The translations under genes and the position numbers were made by a program. The notes beneath the pieces were generated by a model. It was given only the letters and a program-made list of their open reading frames with translations. It made no database searches and had not been told where the DNA came from. From assembly GCA_036746695.1 (NCBI GenBank), contig DAIODP010000001.1, forward strand, positions 1,612,001 to 1,676,000: a stretch of 64,000 nucleotides of DNA, read 5' to 3'. Positions 1 to 8,432 of this stretch are shown here, piece after piece (position 1 is the stretch's first letter; the number at the start of each line of letters is the position of its first letter). The DNA comes from UBA3006 sp036746695 (lineage in GTDB: Bacteria > Actinomycetota > Acidimicrobiia > Acidimicrobiales > Ilumatobacteraceae).

Positions 1-1520
1 CCAGAAATCTGTGGGCAATTGCCAAACATCTCACTGACATCATCAAGCACTTGTCGGAAAAATGAGAACACCACCACCTTGCGGTCTGCTTCCTTGTGCT
101 CCTCCAACAAGTCCTGCAAGCGCTCATACTTTGCCTCGCTTGTGGTTGCAGCTCGTCGCTTCAGCATGATGTTTACTGGCTGAATTTGGTATTCGTTGCG
201 GTCATCTTCGGTCAGCGTCACCCATTCGTCCACCTCAATGCGCTCGGGCAACTCGGTCAACACATCGGCTTGTGTTCGGCGCAAGTACACATGTGCCAAC
301 TGTCGCGCAATGCCAGCTTTATCAAATGATCGGTCGGCCCGCAGCATTGGCCGAATAACACTCACTGCACCAGGGCTTGCAATATGCAGCAAGTTCTGCA
401 GTTCTTCCACCTTGTTTTCAAGTGCCGTGCCCGTCATCAACGTTACGTAGCGGGCACGTTTCGCTAACGACGAAACCGCAACCGTTCGCTTGGCCTCAGG
501 GTTCTTTGCGTAGTGGGCTTCGTCCACCGCCAGCATGTCGATGTTTCCAATCAAGTGTGCAATCTTTGGCAATGTCGAATACGACGTAATGGCAATGCCG
601 CCTTTGCGGTTCCATTCACGCAGCACCTCTTCACGTTCGGCACCATGCGCCAAGTAGGCGGGTAGCTCGGTATGTTTCGCCGCCTCGCGTTGCCAATTGA
701 CTAACACGCTGTTTGGCGCAACCACAAAGAAGTTTCGGTTGCCGTTTGCATGCAAATGACACATTGCAGCCAACACCTGCACTGTCTTGCCCAACCCCAT
801 GTCGTCACCCAACAAGGTGCGCTGTTGCACCACCAGGTATCGAGCGCCAAAGTCTTGGTATCTACGTAATGACGCACGCAACGGCCCTTGATCAAGCGGC
901 GACATCTCCACGCGGTTGGCAATATCAAACGGAATGTCGCCATGTCGACCACGGCTTTTCGTTTCACCGCGAGCAGTGGGCTGCTCTACGTCTAGCTGTT
1001 CGTATGCCGCCGTAAATGCGGCCGAGTTTTGCTGAAACCTGGCAAGCACATCTGCAGCACTTGCATCACGGTTGCGAACCGAATCCAACACGGCAGCCGA
1101 CAGCCTGGTGTCAACCAACCGTTGCGCAATCTCTATTCCGCTTTCTGCCTGCACCAGCTGGTGGGCAAACATCTTTCGTCTGTTGCCCGACAGCAACAAC
1201 TTCAACAACACACCTCGAGACGACACCGCATCCATGTGTGGCTTCGTTCTTCGCAACACCACGCCCAATTCGTTACTTGCCACATTCAGCACATTGCGCG
1301 CCTCAATCACCGCATCAAGTGCAACAATCAGCCCAATGTCTTCGGGCGTAGAAAAGCCCAACGCACCACCGCGTGGCATTCCCGCAGCATCTTTCGCCGC
1401 CAAGGCTTTACTCTGCGCCTTGCGCTGCAACCGCATCGACTCCTCGGCCACGCCAAAGGTTTCGCCAGCAAGTTTCAGTACGGCTTTTCGCCTCAGCCGC
1501 AATTCCCGAAACGAAGTCAC
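1..1520 (-). CDS. SNF2-family DNA helicase, 3' end cut by window edge
   Basis: Translating the minus strand gives an uninterrupted frame from about 1520 to the window edge. It has a helical N-terminal part of about 190 residues, then SNF2 motifs: RRYQDFGARYL (Q-motif-like), GDDMGLGKT (Walker A), FVVAPNSVLVNW (Ia), AVDEAHYAKNP (DEAH), LMTGTALENK (III), YLRRTQADVLTELPERI and, near the edge, KVVVFSFFRQVLDDV, the opening of the C-terminal RecA-like lobe. SNF2 proteins are ATP-driven DNA translocases; stand-alone bacterial members of this layout are usually annotated simply as DEAD/DEAH or SNF2 helicases. I chose GTG at 1520 as start; TTG at 1526 is an alternative and the frame stays open upstream to about 1590, so the N-terminus is uncertain. 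The C-terminus lies outside the window. Confidence 0.9.
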   Translation of the reverse strand, partial: MTSFRELRLRRKAVLKLAGETFGVAEESMRLQRKAQSKALAAKDAAGMPRGGALGFSTPEDIGLIVALDAVIEARNVLNVASNELGVVLRRTKPHMDAVSSRGVLLKLLLSGNRRKMFAHQLVQAESGIEIAQRLVDTRLSAAVLDSVRNRDASAADVLARFQQNSAAFTAAYEQLDVEQPTARGETKSRGRHGDIPFDIANRVEMSPLDQGPLRASLRRYQDFGARYLVVQQRTLLGDDMGLGKTVQVLAAMCHLHANGNRNFFVVAPNSVLVNWQREAAKHTELPAYLAHGAEREEVLREWNRKGGIAITSYSTLPKIAHLIGNIDMLAVDEAHYAKNPEAKRTVAVSSLAKRARYVTLMTGTALENKVEELQNLLHIASPGAVSVIRPMLRADRSFDKAGIARQLAHVYLRRTQADVLTELPERIEVDEWVTLTEDDRNEYQIQPVNIMLKRRAATTSEAKYERLQDLLEEHKEADRKVVVFSFFRQVLDDVSEMFGNCPQIS

Positions 1521-1651
1521 ACCCAATGATGCTTCATGGGTGGGGCAGGGTTTGGCACATAATCCCGATGCCCCACAGCACAGTCGCTACTGCCACCAAA
1601 AACATCGCTATTCTCTGTTTAATCAAACCCCGTCAATAGGAGACAATCATC

Positions 1652-1813
1652 ATGGGTACATGCGGCTGCGGATACACAACAGATGCCAACAAGAACTGCA
1701 ACGGCACTCACCGAGTGGTGCAGGCAGTTAAGGCCGACATCGTGAAGGATCTCGAAGCAAACGGTTTCGCCGAAGCTTCAGCATTTGTTAAGGGCGAAAA
1801 AGCCGACAAATAG
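1652..1813 (+). CDS. 53-aa CDGSH-like iron-sulfur mini-protein
   Basis: A 53-codon gene with a good ribosome site (AGGAG at 1638-1642, nine bases before ATG). The N-terminus reads MGTCGCGYTTDANKNCNGTH: Cys4, Cys6, Cys16 and His20 with NGTH at the end. CDGSH proteins bind a [2Fe-2S] cluster through three Cys and one His in the pattern C-x-C-x2-[ST]-x3-P-x-C-D-G-[SAT]-H. This one has that ligand order, but one extra residue before the third Cys, Asn in place of Asp, and no Pro. The remaining 33 residues look like one amphipathic helix. It sits 14 bases upstream of the YceI gene on the same strand and may be co-transcribed. Role unknown; electron transfer or redox sensing is inference from the motif. 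Confidence 0.65.
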   Translation: MGTCGCGYTTDANKNCNGTHRVVQAVKADIVKDLEANGFAEASAFVKGEKADK

Positions 1814-1827
1814 TCAGTAACTCGCTC

Positions 1828-2526
1828 ATGAAACCCCTCGTGAAAAAGTTGCTCATCGGCGTCGCCGTGCTTGCCATTGGCGCCGTTGCCGGCCCATGGG
1901 TGTACATCAACCTGGTGAAAGACGATGCACCTGAGGCGCTCATGTTAGAACCCTCAGCAGCCACAACCATTGTCGAAGAAACGGTCGAATCAACCGTTCA
2001 GGCAAGTGCCGTCGACGGCACCTGGGCCATTGCAACAGACTCCATCGTGGGTTACCGCGTGAAAGAAGTGATCGTTGCTCAAAGCACCGAAGGCGTAGGC
2101 CGCACCTCGGCCGTGCAGGGCACACTCAACATTGCTGGCGAGCAAGTAACCGAAGCCCAATTTTCGGTAGACATGACAACGCTGAAAAGCGACAGCAGCA
2201 GGCGAGACAAACAGGTAAACACCCGAATACTGGACACCGCAACGTATCCAACTGCAACCTTCACGTTGAAGCAGCCAATCACACTCACGCCGGAAGCATT
2301 GGCGGGAAGCGATCTCACAACGCAAGCAACTGGCACGCTCACATTGCGGGGAGTCACAAAAGACATCGAACTCACTCTCATTGCCCGCCTGGCTAACGAC
2401 GTCATCGAAGTCAATGGCTCAATCGAAATCATCTTCGCCGACTGGTCGATTCCCGACCCAAGTATTTCCGCAATCGTCGTGGAAGATCGCGGGCAGCTGG
2501 AATTTCTCTTGCGCTTTACGCGCTAG
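1828..2526 (+). CDS. Membrane-anchored YceI-family lipid-binding-like protein
   Basis: A 232-aa protein with an N-terminal membrane segment (residues 8-28, after KPLVKK) that serves as signal anchor, a linker, then a YceI-type domain from about residue 60 to the end. The domain opens with DGTWAIATDSIVGYRV and shows the family pattern SVDMTTLKSDSSRRD and NTRILDTATYPTATF, followed by TGTLTLRGVTKDIELTL. YceI proteins form a lipocalin-like barrel that binds isoprenoid-type lipids in the periplasm; in actinobacteria they are often anchored like this. Ends with the usual FLLRFTR strand. The short gap from the CDGSH-like gene suggests joint transcription. Confidence 0.88.
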   Translation: MKPLVKKLLIGVAVLAIGAVAGPWVYINLVKDDAPEALMLEPSAATTIVEETVESTVQASAVDGTWAIATDSIVGYRVKEVIVAQSTEGVGRTSAVQGTLNIAGEQVTEAQFSVDMTTLKSDSSRRDKQVNTRILDTATYPTATFTLKQPITLTPEALAGSDLTTQATGTLTLRGVTKDIELTLIARLANDVIEVNGSIEIIFADWSIPDPSISAIVVEDRGQLEFLLRFTR

Positions 2527-2671
2527 TTGCTACTTGTCGAGTGCCTCTACTTTAAATTATGCGAGGCTAAAAAAATTAGATAGAACATATAAGGGATATC
2601 TTTTCCTTTGACACACAGGATTCGACTCTCGATGAATTTCAAACTCACTTACTGCCTGTAAAGTTTCACGA

Positions 2672-3340
2672 ATGAAAATTAAAGTAATTGCGGTTTCGGC
2701 AGTTGTAGTTGTCCTTTTGGGCGGGGTGCTCGGGGTTCAACAATTCATTTCATCGCAGATCACTTCCAGGGTCGAGCGAGAAATGCCCAAGGCTTCTGGG
2801 GTTAGTGCCTCTATCCCACTCGCTGACTTACCACGTAATCTCGCTTCCGATTCAATTAAATCAGCAGACATAAACATCAAGAGCTTCACTCTTAAAGAGA
2901 GCAAGGCAAATGTTTCGCTCGACATATCTGCATCAAATATCAGCAAAGTAAAACCAACCTCTGTTGGCTTTTTGGAAGTAACGGCAACCATCCCTGCATC
3001 AACAATTAAAAACTCATCCGAATTTAATGATGTAGAAATAGTGGGCAACAACTTGCAAGTGTCTGTAGGGGGAGGTGGGCTGGGTACAGCGCTCTTGATC
3101 CCTAAGTACTCAAACAGCCAGCTCTATTTTGAACTTCAGAGCATTTCCCTCTTTGGCGAACAAATTCCGGCTTCGTCGTTGCCAGCCGAACTTCAAAATG
3201 AAATCAAAAGTAGGAGCCAAAGAAGTCTGACGCCACCTAAGGGGCTTAACGTTGAATCGGTTTCACTCAGCAGTGAAGGGCTTTCCGTGAAAATGATGGG
3301 TAGCAACGTTCAAATTGGCAATCTCGGATCTGGCTTATAG
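2672..3340 (+). CDS. DUF2993/LmeA-like envelope protein
   Basis: A 222-aa protein with an N-terminal signal anchor (residues 3-24: KVIAVSAVVVVLLGGVLGV), then the alternating beta-strand pattern of DUF2993 proteins: SRVEREMPKASGVSASIPLADLP, a middle stretch of strands, and a C-terminal strand ending VSLSSEGLSVKMMGSNVQI. Mycobacterial LmeA binds phosphatidylinositides and affects lipomannan maturation in the cell envelope; most members are simply secreted or anchored lipid-binding proteins. The start is the ATG after GTTTCACGA; no strong ribosome site is visible. Upstream, 2527-2671 is AT-rich non-coding sequence holding TTTGACAC near 2609, a possible -35. Specific ligand unknown. Confidence 0.8.
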   Translation: MKIKVIAVSAVVVVLLGGVLGVQQFISSQITSRVEREMPKASGVSASIPLADLPRNLASDSIKSADINIKSFTLKESKANVSLDISASNISKVKPTSVGFLEVTATIPASTIKNSSEFNDVEIVGNNLQVSVGGGGLGTALLIPKYSNSQLYFELQSISLFGEQIPASSLPAELQNEIKSRSQRSLTPPKGLNVESVSLSSEGLSVKMMGSNVQIGNLGSGL

Positions 3341-3363
3341 AGAGAACTGCAAAATCCAGTTAA

Positions 3364-3386
3364 CTCGTTAAAGTCGCCCCAACGAG
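3364..3386. terminator. Small hairpin between convergent genes
   Basis: CTCGTT (3364-3369) pairs with AACGAG (3381-3386) around an 11-base loop, between the stop codons of the LmeA-like gene and the convergent Rieske gene. There is no U-tract, so it is at best a weak or bidirectional terminator. Confidence 0.25.
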
Positions 3387-3399
3387 AAGATACTGAGGG

Positions 3400-3939
3400 C
3401 TAGTTACGAACCGTCACGTAGATGCCATCGGTCGATTCGGTGGCTTCGTAGCGAAACAGTGATCGCACAGCAGGCCCAGTAACAACCGCACCAGTTCCCG
3501 GCTCAAACTGAGAACCGTGCAGTTCGCACTCCAACACCTTGCCAACCCGCGCCACAGGAAACCCTGCATGGGTGCAATTAACACGTAGGGCAGTGATGCC
3601 AGTTTCTGTTCGGGTGAGAACAACACCCGTGGTGCCACCCGACGGCACCGGCACATCAACAACTTTTGTTTGGCCCACTACTAATGCCGCACTCTCAAGC
3701 GCCCGCACCGTAAACACCTGCTCCTGCACCACGGTGGGGGATTTGCGCCAAACAAGCTTTCCCTTCGCACTCCTACATATATAGGTAACGCCTTTAACCG
3801 TTCGTTCTTGGCCTTTCGTTTTACATGGTGCTCCGGCCTTTATTGCCGGCGCGGCACCCGAGGCACGCCCACCCGTCACAAGCCAAGCAAACGAAGCAAC
3901 GGTTGCCGAGAGAAATGCGCGGCGCGAAGAATTATTCAT
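3400..3939 (-). CDS. Tat-exported Rieske [2Fe-2S] protein
   Basis: A 179-aa protein that starts MNNSSRRAFLSATVASFAW, a twin-arginine signal (RRAFLS), so it should be exported folded with its cofactor. A short region with two Cys (CKTKGQERTVKGVTYICRS) follows. The C-terminal half is a Rieske domain with both ligand boxes: CTHAGFPV (C-x-H) and CELHGSQF (C-x2-H), then FEPGTGAVVTGPAVRSL, the usual proline-loop region. Rieske centres carry electrons at fairly high potential. The gene stands alone between a convergent neighbour and a divergent dehydrogenase, with no cytochrome genes nearby, so its partner is unknown. The middle segment (VKGVTYICRSAKGKLVW) resembles a small actinobacterial surface motif of no known function. 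Confidence 0.9.
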   Translation of the reverse strand: MNNSSRRAFLSATVASFAWLVTGGRASGAAPAIKAGAPCKTKGQERTVKGVTYICRSAKGKLVWRKSPTVVQEQVFTVRALESAALVVGQTKVVDVPVPSGGTTGVVLTRTETGITALRVNCTHAGFPVARVGKVLECELHGSQFEPGTGAVVTGPAVRSLFRYEATESTDGIYVTVRN

Positions 3940-3981
3940 TGCGAAATAGTAGCAATAGACGCAAAGTGCTACTTTCAGAAA

Positions 3982-4920
3982 ATGCCTTCACCTGCCGCTA
4001 ATGCCGTACCCACCATCGGCCTCATCGGCCTCGGAAACCTTGGCAACCCCATGGCTGTCAGCGCCTTATCTCATGGCTACAACATGGTGGTTCACAGCCT
4101 CAACACAACCGAAGCCGACAACCTGCTGGCCCTTGGTGCAACCTGGGCCAACACTGCAGCAGAAGTGGGGCAGAAGAGCGACGTCGTCATCACAGTTCTG
4201 CCAGCACCACATCACGTGCACGACATCATGATCGGCAACGGTGGTGTGCTTCAGCAAATGAAATCTGGAAGCACGTTTATCGACATGAGCACCTCATCAG
4301 TGGAAGTTGCCAACGAAATCAAAGCCCTTGCAGACCCCAAAGGCATTGCGGTCATGGAAGCACCCGTATCTTTTCTTGCCAAGGCCCCAATCGGTGCCTC
4401 ACGCAATTCGGCATCGTTGCAAATTTTTGTCGGTGGTTCCAAAGAAAGCTTCGATCAGCACTTGCCCTTGTTCCGTGCCCTCGGTGGAATTCCCGAACAG
4501 ATCTATTACGCCGGGCCAAACGGGGCAGGGTACGGAATCAAAGTGCTGCTCAATCTGTTGTGGTTCATCTACGCCGCCGGCACTTCCGAAGTGTTGGCAA
4601 TCGGCTCCAAACTTGGCCTCGATTTACGTGTGCTGCAACAAGCGCTGTGTGCTTCACCAACCCAGTCCAACTTCCTGCAGTACGACATCAACAGCGTCTT
4701 CGAGGCAGGCAACTACGACGAAGGCTTCACCATCGACTTGGTGTGTAAAGACATTCAACTTGGCATTGCCCTCGCCAATAAAACAGGCATTGATGCCGTT
4801 GTCTCCAAAATTGCCGAGCAACTACATCTCAAGGCACTTGACACCTATGGCCCTAAGTCGGGGGAGATGTCCGTAGTCAAACTCTACGAAGAAGCTGCCG
4901 GCACACTCTTTCGTGCCTAA
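3982..4920 (+). CDS. NAD(P)-dependent beta-hydroxyacid dehydrogenase family
   Basis: A 312-aa protein from ATG 3982. The frame is open upstream, but the family's N-terminus fits this start. Rossmann fold: TIGLIGLGNLGNPMA (GxGxxG), then DVVITVLPAPHHVHDI and FIDMSTSSVEVANEI. The substrate and catalytic region has APVSFLAKAP, where the family usually has APVSGG, and GPNGAGYGIKVLLNLLW, in which the lysine matches the catalytic Lys of 3-hydroxyisobutyrate dehydrogenase and related enzymes. The C-terminal helical domain is complete and ends with the family's typical GEMSVVKLYEEAAG. Members oxidise 3-hydroxyisobutyrate, tartronate semialdehyde, gamma-hydroxybutyrate or related compounds; the altered substrate loop means the substrate cannot be named here. 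Confidence 0.85.
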   Translation: MPSPAANAVPTIGLIGLGNLGNPMAVSALSHGYNMVVHSLNTTEADNLLALGATWANTAAEVGQKSDVVITVLPAPHHVHDIMIGNGGVLQQMKSGSTFIDMSTSSVEVANEIKALADPKGIAVMEAPVSFLAKAPIGASRNSASLQIFVGGSKESFDQHLPLFRALGGIPEQIYYAGPNGAGYGIKVLLNLLWFIYAAGTSEVLAIGSKLGLDLRVLQQALCASPTQSNFLQYDINSVFEAGNYDEGFTIDLVCKDIQLGIALANKTGIDAVVSKIAEQLHLKALDTYGPKSGEMSVVKLYEEAAGTLFRA

Positions 4921-4964
4921 GCACCCCTGCCATTCCCGCAATACCCCCGCGATACTCTTTCCCA

Positions 4965-6575
4965 ATGGATAAGGGCGCAACCGACACGTTGGCCACATCC
5001 ATTCCTCTGCACGATGTCGAGTTCTGCATTATCGACCTCGAAACCACCGGCGGCTCTCACGAATATCACTCCATCACCGAAATCGGCGCAGTCAAATACC
5101 GCGGTGGCATCGAGATCGATCGTTTCACCACACTTGTCAACCCCGGCTGCGCCATCCCTCCCTTCATCACCGTGCTCACCGGCATTACCAACACCATGGT
5201 TGCCACCGCACCTCCCATCGAAGACACCCTGCAACCGTTGCTCAACTTCATTGGCACCTCTGTGCTTGTTGCCCACAACGCCCGCTTCGACATCGGGTTC
5301 ATCAACGCAGCATTACTCATGCACGACTACGAACCATTGCCCAACCGCGTGCTCGACACCGTTGGCCTTGCACGCCGCATCGTTGGCGCCGAAGTCAAAA
5401 ACTGCAAGCTCTCCACACTCGCCTCATCGTTCAACTTTGCTCATCAGCCCAGCCACCGCGCCATCAACGACGTGCTTGCCACAGGCGACTTGCTGCACCT
5501 ACTCATCGAGCGCGCAGCAGGCTTCGGCATTTTCGATCTCGACGAGTTTGCCGCCATGTCCAAAATCTGGTCGCACCCTCAGGCATCCAAACTCAAACTC
5601 ACTGTCGATCTTCCCCGCACACCCGGCATCTATCTATTTGTCGACAACAGGGGGGACGTGCTCTATGTAGGCAAAGCCACCAACATTCGTTCCCGTGTGC
5701 GCAGCTACTTCGGCACCGCCGACACCCGCCGCAAAGTTGGCTCTCTCCTCAAGTTGATGCACGCCATCCATTACGTTTCCACCCCCGACGTATTAACCGC
5801 CGAAGTGCTGGAGTTACGCATGATCTCCAAATTGCGCCCCCGCTACAACTTTGCCGGCACCCGCTCGGCCAAGTATTGCTACGTGCGCCTCACCTTGGGC
5901 GAGCAGTGGCCCCGCCTCACCATCACCACCCGCGTTACCGCCACCTCTACCGACTTGTACCTTGGCCCCATCCCCACACGCTCTATGGCCCGCGAAGTAG
6001 TAGACGCCATCGAGTCAGTTGTGCCCCTACGTCGCTGCACCGTGCGTATGGGCCGCAACTACCGCGCCCCCGACGACGCACCCATGTGCTCTGCCGCCCA
6101 ACTAGGCCTTGCGCATTGCCCCTGCTCTGGCACTGCCGACCCCACCACCTACGCCCTCGAAGTACAACGCGTAGTTGCCACCATGCAAGGCAACGCCCAA
6201 CCCATCATCGATGCCCTCACCGAAAAAATGAACAAACACTCTCAGGCCCAACGCTTCGAAGAAGCGGGCTTCGTGCTCAACCGCATCGAAGCTCTCCAGT
6301 CAGTTCTCCTTCGCACCCAAAGCGCCCAACAACTTGTTGCCGCCGGCAACTTCACCTTCACCAACAACAACATCACCTATCACGTGCAGTCGGGGCTCCT
6401 TCATGCAACCCATGTCGACAACGTGGCCTTCTCACCAATCCCGCCACCACTCAAGGCCAACTTCACTCAGTTCCTCCAACCCCCGGCCCTTCCCGATCAA
6501 TCTGCACCCATTAACTCCGACATCATCGACGAAGTGCTCTGCATTGCTCGCCACCATCGCAATGCCGATCAATAA
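4965..6575 (+). CDS. DEDD exonuclease / GIY-YIG (UvrC-like) fusion protein
   Basis: A 536-aa fusion. Residues 15-180 are a DnaQ-type 3'-5' exonuclease: CIIDLETTGG (Exo I), LVAHNARFDIGF (Exo II), HRAINDVLATGDL (Exo III, DEDDh). Residues 215-300 are a GIY-YIG endonuclease domain like the N-terminus of UvrC: RTPGIYLFVDNRGDVLYVGKATNIRSRVRSYF, with the later ELRMISKLRPRYN helix. A UVR-like motif (AQRFEEAGFVLNRIEALQSVL) lies near residue 430. The RNase H-like 5' nuclease and HhH domains of true UvrC are absent. Such epsilon-UvrC fusions are widespread in actinobacteria and related to E. coli Cho by the GIY-YIG part; a DNA repair role is likely, the exact substrate unknown. Start is ATG 4965, 44 bases after the preceding stop. 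Confidence 0.92.
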   Translation: MDKGATDTLATSIPLHDVEFCIIDLETTGGSHEYHSITEIGAVKYRGGIEIDRFTTLVNPGCAIPPFITVLTGITNTMVATAPPIEDTLQPLLNFIGTSVLVAHNARFDIGFINAALLMHDYEPLPNRVLDTVGLARRIVGAEVKNCKLSTLASSFNFAHQPSHRAINDVLATGDLLHLLIERAAGFGIFDLDEFAAMSKIWSHPQASKLKLTVDLPRTPGIYLFVDNRGDVLYVGKATNIRSRVRSYFGTADTRRKVGSLLKLMHAIHYVSTPDVLTAEVLELRMISKLRPRYNFAGTRSAKYCYVRLTLGEQWPRLTITTRVTATSTDLYLGPIPTRSMAREVVDAIESVVPLRRCTVRMGRNYRAPDDAPMCSAAQLGLAHCPCSGTADPTTYALEVQRVVATMQGNAQPIIDALTEKMNKHSQAQRFEEAGFVLNRIEALQSVLLRTQSAQQLVAAGNFTFTNNNITYHVQSGLLHATHVDNVAFSPIPPPLKANFTQFLQPPALPDQSAPINSDIIDEVLCIARHHRNADQ

Positions 6576-6691
6576 AGGGTTACTGAACGGCTTCCTAGCC
6601 CATTCCGACACTTAGGTCAGAAGCCTCAATCTGTCTGGTCGAACCTGGCGCTCAATTTCTTGAAATACATGAACCAACCAACCTCTGATCG

Positions 6692-6847
6692 TCAATCGAA
6701 ATCAACGACTGGCGCATCGTAGGTGTAATCCATATTTGAATACTCTGCACCGCACTCGGTACACATCATCCAGTCATCATCAAAAAACTGCACGGGGCTA
6801 CCACAAAACTCACAAGGCTCATTTTCTTCCATGCTCTCAAATGACAT
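6692..6847 (-). CDS. 51-aa zinc-ribbon mini-protein
   Basis: A short minus-strand gene encoding MSFESMEENEPCEFCGSPV followed by an acidic linker and MMCTECGAEYSNMDY. The two CxxC/CxxC-type knuckles (CEFC and CTEC, 14 residues between inner cysteines) form a classic zinc ribbon. The tail APVVDFD is acidic. Start at 6847, or ATG 6832 giving 46 residues; neither has a strong ribosome site. Cys spacing and a clean stop support a real gene rather than chance. Likely a protein- or nucleic-acid-contact adaptor; partner unknown. Confidence 0.55.
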   Translation of the reverse strand: MSFESMEENEPCEFCGSPVQFFDDDWMMCTECGAEYSNMDYTYDAPVVDFD

Positions 6848-7159
6848 GCTTCAAATGTACGAAAAGGGTGAAGCAAGGTTTTGAAGCCAGGAGAAGTGTG
6901 TACTTGTGTTGCGCTGGAGAATCTGAAACCTTCAAAAGTCTGTCCGTTGGTACAAGTACATCAATTGCATCAAATACCCATCTTGAGGGCCATCTACTCA
7001 AGGATCCAGAAACTATCTATATTGCTTATTGGTGTTGTTTTTGGTAGACATTGAAACAAATGGCGGCACTGCTGCTGACGGCATGCATGGGACAAAGATT
7101 TTTGCAAGTCAGCAAATGGGGATAGTGTCAATTGCTGTGAAACATCTTGGATCTTTAGC
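6848..7159. other. Intergenic, no gene seen
   Basis: About 310 bases between a minus-strand zinc ribbon and the pentapeptide lipoprotein. Only short frames without family resemblance are present. It must hold the divergent promoters, but no confident -10/-35 pair stands out. Confidence 0.4.
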
Positions 7160-7612
7160 GTGAAATTTTATTCGAGACTTTTTGCGGTCATGGCGCTTAC
7201 GTTGATAACAGCATGCGGCGTGGACGACATAGCAAAAGTTGCTGTCAAGCAAGCAGCTGTTCAAGCGACAAAAAAAGCCGTAGAAGAAGCCCAGAAGAAA
7301 ATAGACGAAAAGGTGACTAAAGCACCTGAGAGAATAGCTCCTTTTCCTCAGTGTTTTTTAAGTGTGAGTAAAGACTGCTCTTCTGCGGATTTGTCTCAAC
7401 GAGACATGTCTGACCTTAATTTGTCAAACACTGTTTTTGACAAGGCTGATTTGACCGGTGCAGATTTGTCAAAATCCGATTTGAGGGGATCCAGTTTCGT
7501 AGGATCTGACTTGACGGGAGCAGATTTGACTGGAGCATTAATTGATGGGGTAAATCTCCAACTAGCGAAATTGACTGGTGCCAAAATGCCAGACGGAACG
7601 ATCCACGACTAA
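7160..7612 (+). CDS. Pentapeptide-repeat lipoprotein
   Basis: A 150-aa secreted lipoprotein starting with GTG. The signal sequence ends in the lipobox LITAC (Cys20), after which the protein is predicted to be lipid-anchored outside the membrane. A basic amphipathic helix follows (AVKQAAVQATKKAVEEAQKK), then from residue 75 about 14 pentapeptide units of the A(D/N)LxX type: ADLSQ, RDMSD, LNLSN, TVFDK, ADLTG, ADLSK, SDLRG, SSFVG, SDLTG, ADLTG. Pentapeptide repeats fold into a right-handed square beta-helix. The repeat-bearing end is short (about three coils), so it is probably a small structural or binding module. No functional partner is evident. Confidence 0.8.
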   Translation: MKFYSRLFAVMALTLITACGVDDIAKVAVKQAAVQATKKAVEEAQKKIDEKVTKAPERIAPFPQCFLSVSKDCSSADLSQRDMSDLNLSNTVFDKADLTGADLSKSDLRGSSFVGSDLTGADLTGALIDGVNLQLAKLTGAKMPDGTIHD

Positions 7613-7761
7613 TAGGTTTGTGCCTAGTTGAGGGCCAGATGGCAAGCGGTCATCTTGAGAGTTCTTCGTGTTACACCCCGAACCTACCTTTAGGGGCTAA
7701 ACGGAGGTTTGTCTTGTCCCACAGATTGTTCACCTTTAAAGAGCTCTTTCAAAAGAAACGA

Positions 7762-8289
7762 ATGCTCACCAACCATGTAGTCGTAGCAATATGTCTACTC
7801 ATCGTGTTATCCAGCCAAAAGGCCACTGTTACCACCACGTTCTGGTGCACCATGGTGTTCTGGGCATACATACTCATTGATTTTCGTAGGGTGCATTTCC
7901 GCCCACACAACCCAGACACTCGAGCCACGCTCAAGGTAACCACCGAACCAAACGTGGATTGGGCACTCACCACCCCCAACGGTGAACGTGTTGTTTCTGG
8001 GTGGGGAAGCCAAACACTCAAACTGCCAAGTAATCAATCATTCGTCAATCCCGACTCAAAAATGCGTTATGCCGAATACGTATTCATTGCTGAAGTCCTC
8101 TCTGGCAATGGTGATGCCTTCATGTCTCTCACCGTTGCTGATGACGACGAGTTCTCCCACACGGTGGCCTGCGGCCGCTCTGGCGAACCCGAGGTTCTCT
8201 ACACAATGCTCAACACGGGCTACGGCACGAAGCACTGGTTGGTCCCCGGGTTCCTGCAAGGAACACCTTCGCTTTTTGTCAAGCACTAA
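7762..8289 (+). CDS. Hypothetical membrane protein, two N-terminal helices
   Basis: I do not recognise this protein. From ATG 7762 it is 175 aa: two membrane helices in the first 38 residues (VVVAICLLIVLSS and TFWCTMVFWAYILI), then a soluble domain of about 135 residues with beta-rich character (LKVTTEPNVDWALTTPNGE, SLTVADDDEFSHTVACGR). The frame extends to TTG 7618 but that stretch has no signal-like features. The soluble part may face the cytoplasm or outside; no catalytic motif is visible. It lies downstream of the pentapeptide lipoprotein and may be transcribed with it. Confidence 0.55.
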   Translation: MLTNHVVVAICLLIVLSSQKATVTTTFWCTMVFWAYILIDFRRVHFRPHNPDTRATLKVTTEPNVDWALTTPNGERVVSGWGSQTLKLPSNQSFVNPDSKMRYAEYVFIAEVLSGNGDAFMSLTVADDDEFSHTVACGRSGEPEVLYTMLNTGYGTKHWLVPGFLQGTPSLFVKH

Positions 8290-8432
8290 ATCAAAAAATA
8301 TTTGGAGTCGTGTCAAGTATCTTTTCAAGATTTCTGCAAATTCTTTTCAAAGAATTTCAAGAAAAATGAGAAATACACACGTAGGTGCATTTTTGGGTCT
8401 TCATTTTTGGATCGTGATCTAAAATTAAGCAG

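Noticed and set aside
713..1731. Several overlapping plus-strand frames
   Set aside because: The minus strand carries a continuous SNF2 helicase with all expected motifs; these are shadows.
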